Source of the DNA: Pachyseris speciosa
Lineage: Eukaryota; Cnidaria; Anthozoa; Scleractinia; Pachyseridae
Length of the DNA stretch: 64,000 nucleotides
Reading direction: 5' to 3'
Assembly: GCA_016490735.1 (NCBI GenBank)
Contig: JAEMWC010000219.1
Location: 22,501-86,500 of the forward strand
The stretch's first letter is position 1; the number at the start of each line of letters is the position of its first letter. Positions 40,610-52,400 of the stretch are shown here, piece after piece. Position numbers and translations under genes: made by a program. The notes under the pieces were generated by a model. That model did no database searches. It was not told the origin of the DNA and was given only the letters and a program-made list of their open reading frames with translations.

Positions 40610-42106
40610 CACCTAGATCAGTCTTTCGATGTCAAAATCACCACCGCTGGTTACTCGAAAACCCGTATCCGCTGGACCTGCAGGACCCAGTTGTGGTTCT
40701 TTGCAAACAGTATAATTTCGCCAAAATAGAGAATATTATAGAGCATATAGAGCAACACATTGGTCTTTCTACTGTTACTAGGTCCATAGATGAGGAGACG
40801 AAAAGTATCGTTTGGCATTGCTGGATGAAGTTCGTGTTTCCCGTGACATCAAAAACCATGTCGAAGCTGCAGATTTTCATTTTTATTCAAAGACTATTTT
40901 TATCTTTATAATAAAATGTCAATCCAAAAATGGAAAAAACAGAAGAAAAACAACGGGTTGAACAGCAATCGGATGAGATCCTGAATGCATTTAAGGCCAG
41001 TAAAATAAAGGGAATTTGGCAACATAGCGTGTGAAAAACGTTTAGAACCCGTAACAAAAAGATTGGACTGGGAAACCTCACCCCAGGTCATTTCGGATGT
41101 GGTGAATGGCCCCCAATCGGTTCCGGACAGTGTAGCGGACGATCTTCAATCGGTCCCAGACTATGGGGTGGATAATTGGGATACGGCATCAGTCTTGCTT
41201 TACAAATAATCCGCGGTGCATAGATCATGAAGGTCTTTATAAAAAGTCCTTGCTGACCTTTTGTTTAGCAAGCTCGCCATCTTGAATACGAGCCTGCAAT
41301 CCAATCCGCTTGCTGTCAAAATGGTATACAACATTGATAAGCATTAACTCTTAGTAGAATTCACGTTGTAAATGACCAAGCTGGCCGTGGTCATCGTCAG
41401 TTACCCTCAGAGCAGGACCCCTATCTCCTCTTTTCTGCTTGACAACAAATTTATCCCCGACATGGACGGCGAAAGAGCACTCGTGGTAGCCCTTTACCAC
41501 CGCTTCCAGATGGTAAGTTTCACCTCTGCCCTGTCCGACATCTTGCCTGTTGCACTCGTGTTTGAAATAGAAGCCAATAAATAACTTATTTGACCGCAAC
41601 GCTTTGTTTCAAACCGGATGAAACTGGTTCGTGTTTCTGATTGTTGTGGTGTTCGATTATGTTCGATTGTTGGACCGTTCGATTACCGAACCCAATCGAG
41701 CGATTGGGTTCGATTGGGTTCGATTACCGAACGTTCGATTAGCTACGCCGGGCGAGGACGAATACATTAAGCAAAGACAAAATTTTACTTATTTCAGCAT
41801 TGTTGTGACTGATTGTATCAAATTGTACGCGACACGAATGGCTAGTTGCTTGTTATGATAGCGGATAAGGGAAACCGGTTAAAACGCACCTAAAGGTAAC
41901 AGTTTTTCTTTGATAAGATAATTCTTTCCACCTATAGGAAACATATTTCATCATTTTCACCTCGAAATTCTGCTTTAAATGTGTCGCACAAGCTATGTAA
42001 AGTCATCAAAACATGCATTCACATGGCTCATAGCCGTGCATTGGCCTATTCTCGATTTGACGTCACAAACTGCTTTGCGAACCAACAAAATGACCAGCTC
42101 CCAGTT
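40610..42106. other. Unassigned region
   Basis: A minus-strand stretch at 41599-41351 is open with a mixed-charge composition (GFYFKHECNRQDVGQGRGET) and could belong to the same broken element as 39405-40608, but I recognise no domain. 41640-41750 is a cluster of GTTCGATT and AATCGAAC-type octamers. Nothing else is supported. Confidence 0.35.
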
Positions 42107-42206
42107 GGCTTGTTAGCTCAGTAGGTAGAGTACTGCACCGGTATCGCAGAGGTCGTGGGTTCGATTCCGTACAAGGCGCAATTTTTTGTTTAAGTAGTGG
42201 TCATAA
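42107..42206 (+). mobile_element. tRNA-derived SINE, 5' part
   Basis: tRNA-like head 42107-42177: acceptor GGCTTGT with ACAAGGC nearby, D arm GCTCAGTAGGTAGAGT, B box GGTTCGATTCC. The preceding ACCAACAAAATGACCAGCTC and the following TTTAAGTAGTGGTCATAA match the minus-strand copy at 54020-54235. The SINE body continues after the inserted foldback element, from 43303 to about 43345. Confidence 0.8.
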
Positions 42207-43302
42207 TGTATCAGTCAATTCCAAAAGCGCCCATCCCCCACCCCCGGGCATACCCCGGGAGTTTGATCCGAAATTTGTCCCGCACGGTGGGGCATTTGAC
42301 TATCGGCTAAACATTGGTCGGCGGTCGCCAGCTAAAGGGTTTCGAGCGTCTTTCGCGCGCAAATATTCATTCATTCAGCACAGGAGCCGCTTCGCTCCCT
42401 TCGCTTCAATATTCCGCGTAGGTTTTCCGTTGTTTACTAAATATACAGTTGATATGCCATTATTCAAAGTGTGGAGTGCCGACAAAAGAAATCGGAAAAG
42501 GGTTTCGGATTTGGTTTGAAAAAGGTAAGCGATTTAAGAATAAAATATTCATTATGAGCGCGGAGCGTGCCAAAACACAGGGTGCAGAGGAGTTGTGTTC
42601 GATCGTACACGACAAAGTCTCACGTTGTTAATTCCAAAATATGTTTGCTTTGTACGATAAAGATTGTCGAAATGAAATCATTTGTGAACGTTTTCTGCTT
42701 CCATATCCTTTTATATCCCCCGATCTTGTCTCCCTCATACGGCTTTCCGCCATGTTTACTTGCATATACTGCGTCGAACTGACTGGCCGCGGGCGCATAT
42801 GATCTTTGCACGAAGTGCCGAGTAAAAGAAGAGTACTCTTCTTATACTGTAAGCCAACCTTTTGTAATCGTACGAGCCCACAGCACTTTGGTCCGCGGTA
42901 CTTGCAAATAAACATTGCGGAAACCGTACCAGAGAAAGACAGGGGGATATATAGAAGGATATCAGTGGAAGCAGAAAACGTTCACAAATCAAAAGGATTT
43001 CATTTCGACAATCTTTATCGTACAAAGTAAACATATTTTGGAATTAACAAGGTGACACTTTGTCGTGTACGATCGAACAGAACTCCTCTGCACCCTGTGC
43101 CAAAATGCTTCATGCAACGAGTGATTTGCTATAGATTTACACTTGATTTGCCCTTTTTGAGGCCCTGAGAGTGGGGCATTTGATCGTCTAAAATGGAAAC
43201 ACAGCGGGGCATTTGATCAAAATTTTTCAAAAAAGTCAAATGCCCGGGTGTTTGCCCGGGAGGAGGGGGGGAATGGGATGGGCACTTTTGAACTGACTAC
43301 TA
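42207..43302. mobile_element. 1.1-kb foldback DNA element inserted in the SINE
   Basis: Flanked by CATAA direct repeats (42202-42206 and 43303-43307), which restore the SINE sequence when the insert is ignored. Terminal inverted repeats run from TCAGTCAATTCCAAAAGCGC/CCATCC to the complementary GGATGGGCACTTTTGAACTG. A second, longer inverted pair (about 42565-42740 and 42935-43110) includes GATCGTACACGACAAAGTCT and GAAACATATTTT-type stretches. The short frames are by-products of the palindrome. No transposase. Confidence 0.85.
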
Positions 43303-43309
43303 CATAACT

Positions 43310-43567
43310 GCGATGATCATTCACATACTGTTCATAATTTCTTATTCTCGCGTAACGATTTCTCATTCTCAGTAGTTAATGTGGTTTTCTCGTTATACTG
43401 CTGCATCAGTGTTTTTCTCGAATCCCGATGGATAATTTGTAATCTCGCATGACAGTTTCTCCTTCTCGTATGGTGATTTTGATTTCTCATACAGCGATTT
43501 CCATTTCTTCTTTCTCTTCATTTCTCACATTTTGATTTTGTAATCTCACATATCGATCATTGATTTT

Positions 43568-43602
<35 letters not shown>

Positions 43603-44051
43603 CTCTTCCATATAGGTGCCAACTGGAAGCTCGGGTTCAATCCCTCTCTGGCGGATCGGAAGTTTGAGAAAAGAAAAATAAAAGGGGATGAAACGGGAAA
43701 AAAGTGACTGTAAAATTCTTACGCATGCGGAGGAAGCGCGATAAAAAAAATATTAAAAAAAAAAAAAAGAGCTAGAGGCGAATCCTTGGCTCTGTGCTTA
43801 CGGCCAGAGTAAAAAGGATAGAAACAAGACAAAAAAAAACTCTCGTCTTTTAAAACAGGCCTTTTGAAGAAGACAACCTGAGGAATGCCAGCGTGACATT
43901 CGTTAGCTCATGCGTATAAACTGATCCATTGGCGAAACCTCGTGCTCTGTCATTACACCCAACCCTCCATCCCTTACGACGTAAGTAAGGACTGCGCGGG
44001 AAACTATTGAGGCCACAGCTTTGCTTTGTCCAACAGAGCACACTTTCAAGC
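43310..44051. other. Low-complexity region upstream of the plus-strand FAM151 gene
   Basis: 43335-43600 is a degenerate run of TTTCTC(A/G) and CGATTT motifs. 43670-43770 is A-rich. I see no CDS before the signal-peptide exon at 44052; promoter elements cannot be assigned confidently. Confidence 0.5.
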
Positions 44052-46997
44052 ATGATGACATATGTCTCTCTTCTGATAGCTGTTTGGATTGGTAAGTTTG
44101 AAGGACACTAATTTTCGGTGTAAACAAGTGTTCGTCAGTTCACTGATCAGTGTAACCCTACTTTCAGCGTCGTCGTTTAAACCTTACCTTTTATTACTAG
44201 GACATAAACGCCGGCATTATTTAACTGTGATCGAGAGTTCGTCTGAAAGTGAAAGAGCGGCGGAGTTTGAGCATTATCCTCTCCAGGATGATTTTAATTA
44301 TACATGTACAGTCGTTTTCAATTATCAGTATGTAAAAGATCATAGACATGTAAATGTTTCATTATTCAGCGAAATAGTCTCGCATACTTTGGTCCGCAAG
44401 ATTTCGATGAACAGCTAAGTTACAACTGACAGTATCAGGGAGTCTGATGCACTGCAATGTGTAGCCTAAAAATTATAAAGATCGGTGAAATAAGTTCCTT
44501 CAGTTATTTAATATTGCGTGACTGTACAAACTGCTTGCATAATAGGTATGAAATTGCATGTGCGTGCATCCACTCCCGTACGTACAGGTTTCGCTTGTTG
44601 AAGCCACACAAATGTCTGCAAAATTAACGGAGTTTTATCTTTACCATGTTAAAAAGATCTGACTCTCAAACTAGTCTAGTGGTTTAGAAAAATCAGTATT
44701 ACATTTAACAGACGTGTATAAAATGTTTGATTATTCAGACCTTTTCAGCGAAATGAAATCGCAATTTTCCGTCCCAAAAACTTTTGTTGTTACAACTGAC
44801 ATTGTCATACAGTTTGATCTGATGCACTTCAATTTCAAGCCTAGGAATGGAGAAGATCAGTTGTGGCTTCACCTCATTCAAATATTCTTACTCAGCTGAC
44901 CAAAGGCCAATCAGGGGCCAATGCGAAAATGGTGGGACGAAATAACCGTACACATGGTGATATCTCAGCCCAGTTAAAAAATAAGAGAAAAGAAGGTTTT
45001 CTAGCTCCATATTTGAATGGAATTTCCGTTTACTTGCGTGTTTACATCTCTTGTGTTGTAGAGTTGCTGTGTTCACCCGTCCAAGGTGAACAAACAGCCA
45101 AGTTTTGCCAGCCAACAAAGCACCGAGATGCGCGGGATGACTTCTTGAGCCATTTTAAAGGACGCGACGGACTCGACATCACGTGGTTGCACGCAGTCAA
45201 TTCACCTGCCAAGTTGAAAGACGGCCTGTCCAGTGAAATCATGATGTTCGAGGCTGATGTTTTGATGCGAAACAACCAGGTATTTCTGTGACTTGACAAA
45301 TAAAGTTTGTGGATCATAGTTTGGTAAGCTATGAATTAGTATGTCGGAATCCGTTTTGTATGAAAATTGTCGTCAGATCATGTCAGGTTATGTTATGCAA
45401 ATTATTTCCTTTGGGTGATCATGGCATGTTATGTCATGTGTTTTTAATCTTCCTTTATTAACTCGCAGCCTGTAGCCTCTTAAATTATTTTTAATTTCTT
45501 TACTTGATTCAAAAAAAGGTATTTTTCAAGGGCAACAGCTCCCTGAATAAATAACGTCGTCGTCATCGTCATCGTCATTGTCATCATCATTTTCTTCTTC
45601 TTCTTCTTTGTCGTCTTTGTTGTCCTCGTCCTCGTCGTCACCATCATCATTACTTATTACTATAATCTAATTGATCTTATGCTATCTTATAGATACATGG
45701 CACTCCAGTGATGGCGCATCCCCCTGCTGTAGACAGCAACTTAACACTTGCAGCATTCCTCAATCAAACGATTGGTTCAACTAAAGGAATCAAGCTGGAC
45801 TTCAAGACCATTATGGTGGTCGAGCCCTCGCTCAAGATGATACAAAACGTAACGTCAGGAAAAGAGGTCAATAACCCGATATGGCTCAACGCAGATATCC
45901 TGCCTGGACCCTGTTATGATAAGGTGTGCACACCAGTTGATCATGTTAAATTTCTATCACTCTGCACAACGTACTTCCCACAGGCGACACTTTCCATTAG
46001 CTGGACTACAGGATTGAACATGACCGCACCAGAAAATTTCTACAACTGGACTCAGGTGATTCCCATGGGGAAACTCGTATCACAGATCTCCCAACCAATC
46101 ACATTCCCTATCCGCGCGGTATTGGTACATCGCTCCTCCAAGCAGATTCAGTGGCTGCTTGACTCATCCAAGGCTTTCACAATAACCATATGGTCTTCAA
46201 AATATGACCAGCTTGACGTCCAAGACCTTGTTACGCTGCGACAAGAGGTTTCAGACAAGAGGCGCATCTGTTACGATCTTCCACCAGATCAGGACAAGGC
46301 TTTTAAAGAAGCTGTCAAGACAGAAGGCTCGTATCATAACAGCGAGGACAGTTTCCTGTGGAAAGCCTACGCTACAACGCGATGCGAGGACATACTAGTT
46401 GGTTTCAACAGCGTAATGTTTTCTGGAGACGGTGGGCAGGTGAAATCTGAAAATGCCCTTCGCAAGGTTTACGCATTTTATCACTTATTCGTATCCGGTA
46501 TTTGTTCTTTCATCAACACTGCAGAATCAAACGAGAAGAGGAGCATTTCTATCTCACTGCACGTGACCAATACCACAGGCTCACCAACCTCGAATACTAG
46601 TAAAGTCATCAGGCTGGTCTTGTACAGCAATGGTGTTTTTCAGTTGTCGGTGAATGGTGGCGAAACGAAAGAAGGCTCCGTCGAAAGCAAAACTGGTGCG
46701 TTCGAGTTCACGATCTGGGAGAGTTCGCGTGACGGCAGAAAGAGGAAATTCGATTGTAAGATCACTGCGCAAGACAGCAAAGGAGATGAAGCGTCTGTTA
46801 CCTTGGCAATGGAGAGCGAGCCAATGGCAGGTCACTTGCAGATCAGTACTGGAAAACAGTCGGGAGCAGTCCTGGTGGAGAAGGTCGAGATTGCACTGGC
46901 TGCCGAATCAAGCAGTAGAGCCAGTGACTGGAAGGTCCGCGGGAACTGTTATCTTATCGCTCTGTGGGCTTTGTTGCTGAGTTTGTGTCAGGTGTAA
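44052..46997 (+). CDS. FAM151: FAM151 (menorin-family) protein, secreted and probably GPI-anchored
   Basis: Three exons: 44052-44091 (phase 1 out), 45062-45279 (phase 0 out) and 45693-46997 (TAA), about 520 residues. Exon 1 encodes a signal peptide (MMTYVSLLIAVWIG) with donor GTAAGTTT. Exon 2 has DITWLHAVNSPAKLKDGL and IMMFEADVL. Exon 3 has TPVMAHPPAVDS, GIKLDFKTI, NADILPGPC and a long domain to about residue 290. The spaced His, Glu-x-Asp and His-Pro-Pro recall the metal-binding layout of PLC-like/GDPD barrels (inference). A second domain of about 200 residues that I do not recognise follows. The C-terminus ends in a hydrophobic stretch (LIALWALLLSLCQV) without a basic tail, suggesting a GPI signal. 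In C. elegans, menorin acts in dendrite patterning. The biochemical function is unsettled. The open frame upstream of exon 2 from 44863 is intronic. Confidence 0.88.
45545..45656. repeat. GTC/TCA/TTC triplet repeat in FAM151 intron 2
   Basis: Runs of CGTCGTCATCGTCATC, TTCTTCTTCTTC and CGTCCTCGTCG, 40-150 bp before the exon 3 acceptor. It does not disturb the CTTATAG acceptor. Confidence 0.85.
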
Positions 46998-49493
46998 AAG
47001 CTTTGAAGTGCAATACTGGGAACCCAATTGCAGCAGGCCTCTAAATAAACCCTCCCTCATGCGATACTAACCGTTTCATATACACTCACTGAGTTTATTT
47101 CGTTGTAAATATACCTACTGCTATATTGAAAACACGCCTGTAAAAGCTGATAAGTTAAAGAGGTTATAATATGTGCTTTTGTAGGACGTGATGTAAGACC
47201 CGAATCACATGTACAACATGATACTTCAGAAATTATAATTACTTTTTCTTTTATCTAATCGAAAAAGCACGTTAACCATGCGAAAATTTTACGGTTGGTT
47301 CATTGGACTAGCGTGTTGCGTAATGAGCCCAAACCACGGCTGCGAATTCGAAGGAGTGGAAAAGTTTAATTAATAATATAGAGTTGAATAGAGTTTAATA
47401 ATAGAGTTAAAAATACAGAGTTCAATAGTAATAAAATCATAATAAATCACAATAAATAAATCAAAACAGGCAATCAGACAGATACAAAACGTTATAGTCC
47501 ATCTCCGCCCACAAATAGTATAGGCTAATCGTGGTGGGCGGAGCTACAATAATACTGCAGTCCGTGGTTTACCTATCAACTAATCACATTAATGAATAAA
47601 TTACAAAGTGAGTACAACAACTTAAATCCATTGAGAATTATCAGTAATTATCAGTACAGTCACAATACAAGCTACAATGATATCAAATTAAAGGAATGAA
47701 AACAAGAGGATATGAAACCGAAAACGGGAGGATAAGAAGGATAAGAAAGTCAAACAAAAATATGCTTCGTAAAGATAAGTACAAAAATGTACGAAAGTAC
47801 TGTATATAAGCCTTCACACAAATTATCTGAGAAAGGCCACCTTCATACAAGTTGTATCAGTGGAAATGGGCACGTGAGGCGCCAAATGCTGTGCCCGTGT
47901 TTTAAGCTTACCAAAAGATACGAAAACTTCTTATACTTAAGATGCATATTTATATATATAATGCCTTTGAATGAACTGAGTTGCCTTGAGTCAAGCCCCA
48001 GACTTGTCAAAGTCTTATTATATATACTATATAAGCATTCTGGTTCCGTTTGATAGAAAACTGTTACAAAGTACAATTTTCTATAGTACCTGATAACCCA
48101 CGGGCGACGTCCCTTGACTGCATGGTCGTTCAAGACTTGCAGAAAATTGCTAATAGAGGTTGGCAGTCCAGTGTAGCGCACATTGGATCTCGCGCATTCC
48201 TCGTTCTTTTCCCTTGTTTGGACAATTTTACCGTCCGCTCCAGCAAATGATCTGAGGAAAAAAGTTCGACTGCTTACAGTCTATGCCAAAGACGGCCTTT
48301 TTAACACGGCAGCTTTATTTATCAAAGGGAGACATAGTCAGCATTTCATACGCGAGTCCCTGCGTATTTGATCGAAAGCGCCGCTTGATAGGGACGCTTA
48401 CGCCGATCATAATCTGTGTATCAGGCACTAAGGAGAAAGGTGGGCGCAAGGGAGGAGAGAAAGGGAAAAGAGAAAAAACATTCGTTTCCTTTCCTCGCGT
48501 GCCGCTCAAACTTTCGCGCGATATAGTCCAAGGCCTTCCAGCAGGCTACACCAATTATGGCGTTAAAACAATTGTCTACAACCATGCATCATTAGTGTCC
48601 AATTTTTTTAAACGTGATGTGATAAAATAGCACAATCTGATTGATTGAATTTGTGGACGATTCGCAGCGACCTAAAAAAGCGAAAAATGGCACACAAGGC
48701 GAATGATTGCGTGGTCACATGGGAGGCTTCCTCCGCAGTAAATGACACTTTTATCACGGTAAGTTGCGTTTTATATGTGCCTGTTCTCTCCCGATGTACG
48801 TGTACCGCAGGAACGTACCATGGATACATGATGGAGATCGCAATAAGCCCACATGACAATCAACAAAATTTATAACATACCGGTAGGTGGTAAATTCGTG
48901 TCGTCAAATTTAATTGCGTGAGCGTGCTTCATATTCCTATTGTGCACGCTGATGACGTAGTCGAGTGAATTTCTCTTTATAGGGTGTATGCACGTTACGT
49001 CATCGCCATGTTGGTGTAGCGTGAACAAAAGATTTCTCATTAGCTTCTTTTGTTATTATCCACCAACATGGCCGCCAACCCATTGTCATTCGAATCTCTG
49101 GAGACTGGTTGCATACTCTCACAACTGCGAGGATCATTCTTCATTTGATAAAATTTAAACTATCGCGTTGAAAATGTTATAAAACAATTGGTTCATGCGT
49201 CAGCTTTACGTTCGTCGGGATATGAAGCACTTGAGAAATCCGGAGAGTACTCAAGAACCTGGAGTTGCTCTCGGCAACTCTTACGCATCTTTCGTGCTCT
49301 CCAAACTTCCCGCGTGCTTCACTGTATCTCGATGAACGCACTCTGACGCAGAGCTTGGATGTTTGGAAACCCGAGGTAGGAAAACCAACCAAGATGATAT
49401 GCCCCGTTTCAGATCAACAAACCGAAAACAAGGAAAAACGTTCTCCATGTGACGCATTGCCCGGAAACGAAAAGCCATGAAAATAAATTTACA
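46998..49493. other. Intergenic region between FAM151 and the satellite
   Basis: 47370-47480 is a low-complexity run of AATAGAGTT and AATAAATC. A short inverted pair is at about 47500-47540 (CCGCCCAC/GTGGGCGG). At about 49005-49075 there is another (CATGTTGGTGTAGCGTGAAC/GTTATTATCCACCAACATG). Short frames on both strands show no domain I recognise. Confidence 0.5.
47044..47049 (+). terminator. Candidate poly(A) signal of the plus-strand FAM151 gene
   Basis: AATAAA lies 47 bp after the stop codon (46995-46997). Other AATAAA strings further downstream belong to A-rich low-complexity sequence at 47370-47470. Confidence 0.5.
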
Positions 49494-52400
49494 ATTGCAG
49501 AATACCCGGCCATTCCGAAGGTGCATTACTCCCATGGTCCGTGCTACCGCAGTCAACAGATGAATAAGTATAAAATGTTCTAAGTCAGTAAACTGGAGTG
49601 CTACCGCGGTCCGAGGTCCTGTAGTGAATAAATAAGTAATTGTTCTAACTATTAAACTGGAGTGCTACCGAGGTCCGCGGTCCTGTAGTGAATAAATAAG
49701 TGATTGTTCTAACTATTAAACTGGAGTGCTACCGCGGTCCGCGGTCCTGTAGTGAATAAATAAGTAATTGTTCTAACTATTAAACTGGAGTGCTACCGCG
49801 GTCCACGGTCCTGTAGTAAATAAATAAGTAATTGTTCTAACTATTCAACTGGAGTGCTACCGCGGCCCGCGGTCCTGTAGTAAATAAATAAGTAATTGTT
49901 CTAACTATTAAACTTGAGTGCTACCGCGGTCCACGGTCCTGTAGTGAATAAATACGTAATTGTTCTAACTATTAAACTTGAGTGCTACCTCGGTCCGCGG
50001 TCCTGTAGTGAATAAATAAGTAATTGTTCTAACTATTAAACTGGAGTGCTACCGCGGCCACGGTCCTGTAGTGAATAAATACGTAATTGTTCTAACTATT
50101 AAACTTGAGTGCTACCTCGGTCCGCGGTCCTGTAGTGAATAAATAAGTAATTGTTCTAACTATTAAACTGGAGTGCTACCGCGGCCACGGTCCTGTAGTG
50201 AATAAATACGTAATTGTTCTAACTATTAAACTGGAGTGCTACCGCGGCCCGCGGTCCTGTAGTGAATAAATACGTAATTGTTCTAACTATTAAACTTGAG
50301 TGCTACCGCGGCCACGGTCCTGTAGTGAATAAATAAGTAATTGTTCTAACTATTAAACTGGAGTGCTACCGCGGTCCACGGTCCTGTAGTGAATAAATAA
50401 GTAATTGTTCTAACTATTAAACTGGAGTGCTACCGCGGCCCGCGGTCCTGTAGTGAATAAATACGTAATTGTTCTAACTATTAAACTGGAGTGCTACCGC
50501 GGCCCGCGGTCCTGTAGTGAATAAATACGTAATTGTTCTAACTATTAAACTGGAGTGCTACCGCGGCCCGCGGTCCTGTAGTGAATAAATACGTAATTGT
50601 TCTAACTATTAAACTTGAGTGCTACCGCGGTCCACGGTCCTGTAGTGAATAAATAAGTAATTGTTCTAACTATTAAACTGGAGTGCTACCGCGGCCCGCG
50701 GTCCTGTAGTGAATAAATACGTAATTGTTCTAACTATTAAACTTGAGTGCTACCGCGGTCCACGGTCCTGTAGTGAATAAATAATTGTTCTAAGTATTAA
50801 ACTGGAGTGCTACCTCGGTCCGCGGTCCTGTAGTGAATAAATACGTAATTGTTCTAACTATTAAACTTGAGTGCTACCTCGGTCCACGGTCCTGTAGTGA
50901 ATAAATAATTGTTCTAAGTATTAAACTGGAGTGCTACCTCGGTCCGCGGTCCTGTAGTGAATAAATACGTAATTGTTCTAACTATTAAACTTGAGTGCTA
51001 CCTCGGTCCGCGGTCCTGTAGTGAATAAATACGTAATTGTTCTAACTATTAAACTTGAGTGCTACCGCGGCCACGGTCCTGTAGTGAATAAATAAGTAAT
51101 TGTTCTAACTATTAAACTGGAGTGCTACCGCGGTCCACGGTCCTGTAGTGAATAAATAAGTAATTGTTCTAACTATTAAACTGGAGTGCTACCGCGGCCC
51201 GCGGTCCTGTAGTGAATAAATACGTAATTGTTCTAACTATTAAACTGGAGTGCTACCGCGGCCCGCGGTCCTGTAGTGAATAAATACGTAATTGTTCTAA
51301 CTATTAAACTGGAGTGCTACCGCGGCCCGCGGTCCTGTAGTGAATAAATACGTAATTGTTCTAACTATTAAACTTGAGTGCTACCGCGGTCCACGGTCCT
51401 GTAGTGAATAAATAAGTAATTGTTCTAACTATTAAACTGGAGTGCTACCGCGGCCCGCGGTCCTGTAGTGAATAAATACGTAATTGTTCTAACTATTAAA
51501 CTTGAGTGCTACCGCGGTCCACGGTCCTGTAGTGAATAAATAATTGTTCTAAGTATTAAACTGGAGTGCTACCTCGGTCCGCGGTCCTGTAGTGAATAAA
51601 TACGTAATTGTTCTAACTATTAAACTTGAGTGCTACCTCGGTCCACGGTCCTGTAGTGAATAAATAATTGTTCTAAGTATTAAACTGGAGTGCTACCTCG
51701 GTCCGCGGTCCTGTAGTGAATAAATACGTAATTGTTCTAACTATTAAACTTGAGTGCTACCTCGGTCCGCGGTCCTGTAGTGAATAAATACGTAATTGTT
51801 CTAACTATTAAACTTGAGTGCTACCTCGGTCCGCGGTCCTGTAGTGAATAAATACGTAATTGTTCTAACTATTAAACTGGAGTGCTACCGCGGCCACGGT
51901 CCTGTAGTGAATAAATACGTAATTGTTCTAACTATTAAACTTGAGTGCTACCTCGGTCCGCGGTCCTGTAGTGAATAAATACGTAATTGTTCTAACTATT
52001 AAACTTGAGTGCTACCTCGGTCCGCGGTCCTGTAGTGAATAAATAAGTAATTGTTCTAACTATTAAACTGGAGTGCTACCGCGGCCACGGTCCTGTAGTG
52101 AATAAATAAGTAATTGTTCTAACTATTAAACTGGAGTGCTACCGCGGCCACGGTCCTGTAGTGAATAAATAAGTAATTGTTCTAACTATTAAACTGGAGT
52201 GCTACCGCGGCCCGCGGTCCTGTAGTGAATAAATACGTAATTGTTCTAACTATTAAACTTGAGTGCTACCGCGGTCCACGGTCCTGTAGTGAATAAATAA
52301 TTGTTCTAAGTATTAAACTGGAGTGCTACCTCGGTCCGCGGTCCTGTAGTGAATAAATACGTAATTGTTCTAACTATTAAACTTGAGTGCTACCTCGGTC

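Noticed and set aside
44863..45061. Use of the upstream open frame as the start of the plus-strand FAM151 protein
   Set aside because: It lacks a signal peptide; the TTGTGTTGTAG acceptor at 45061 and the phase-matched signal-peptide exon at 44052-44091 give a better model.
46654..46980. Arg/Lys-rich 108-codon frame
   Set aside because: Alternative frame within FAM151 exon 3.
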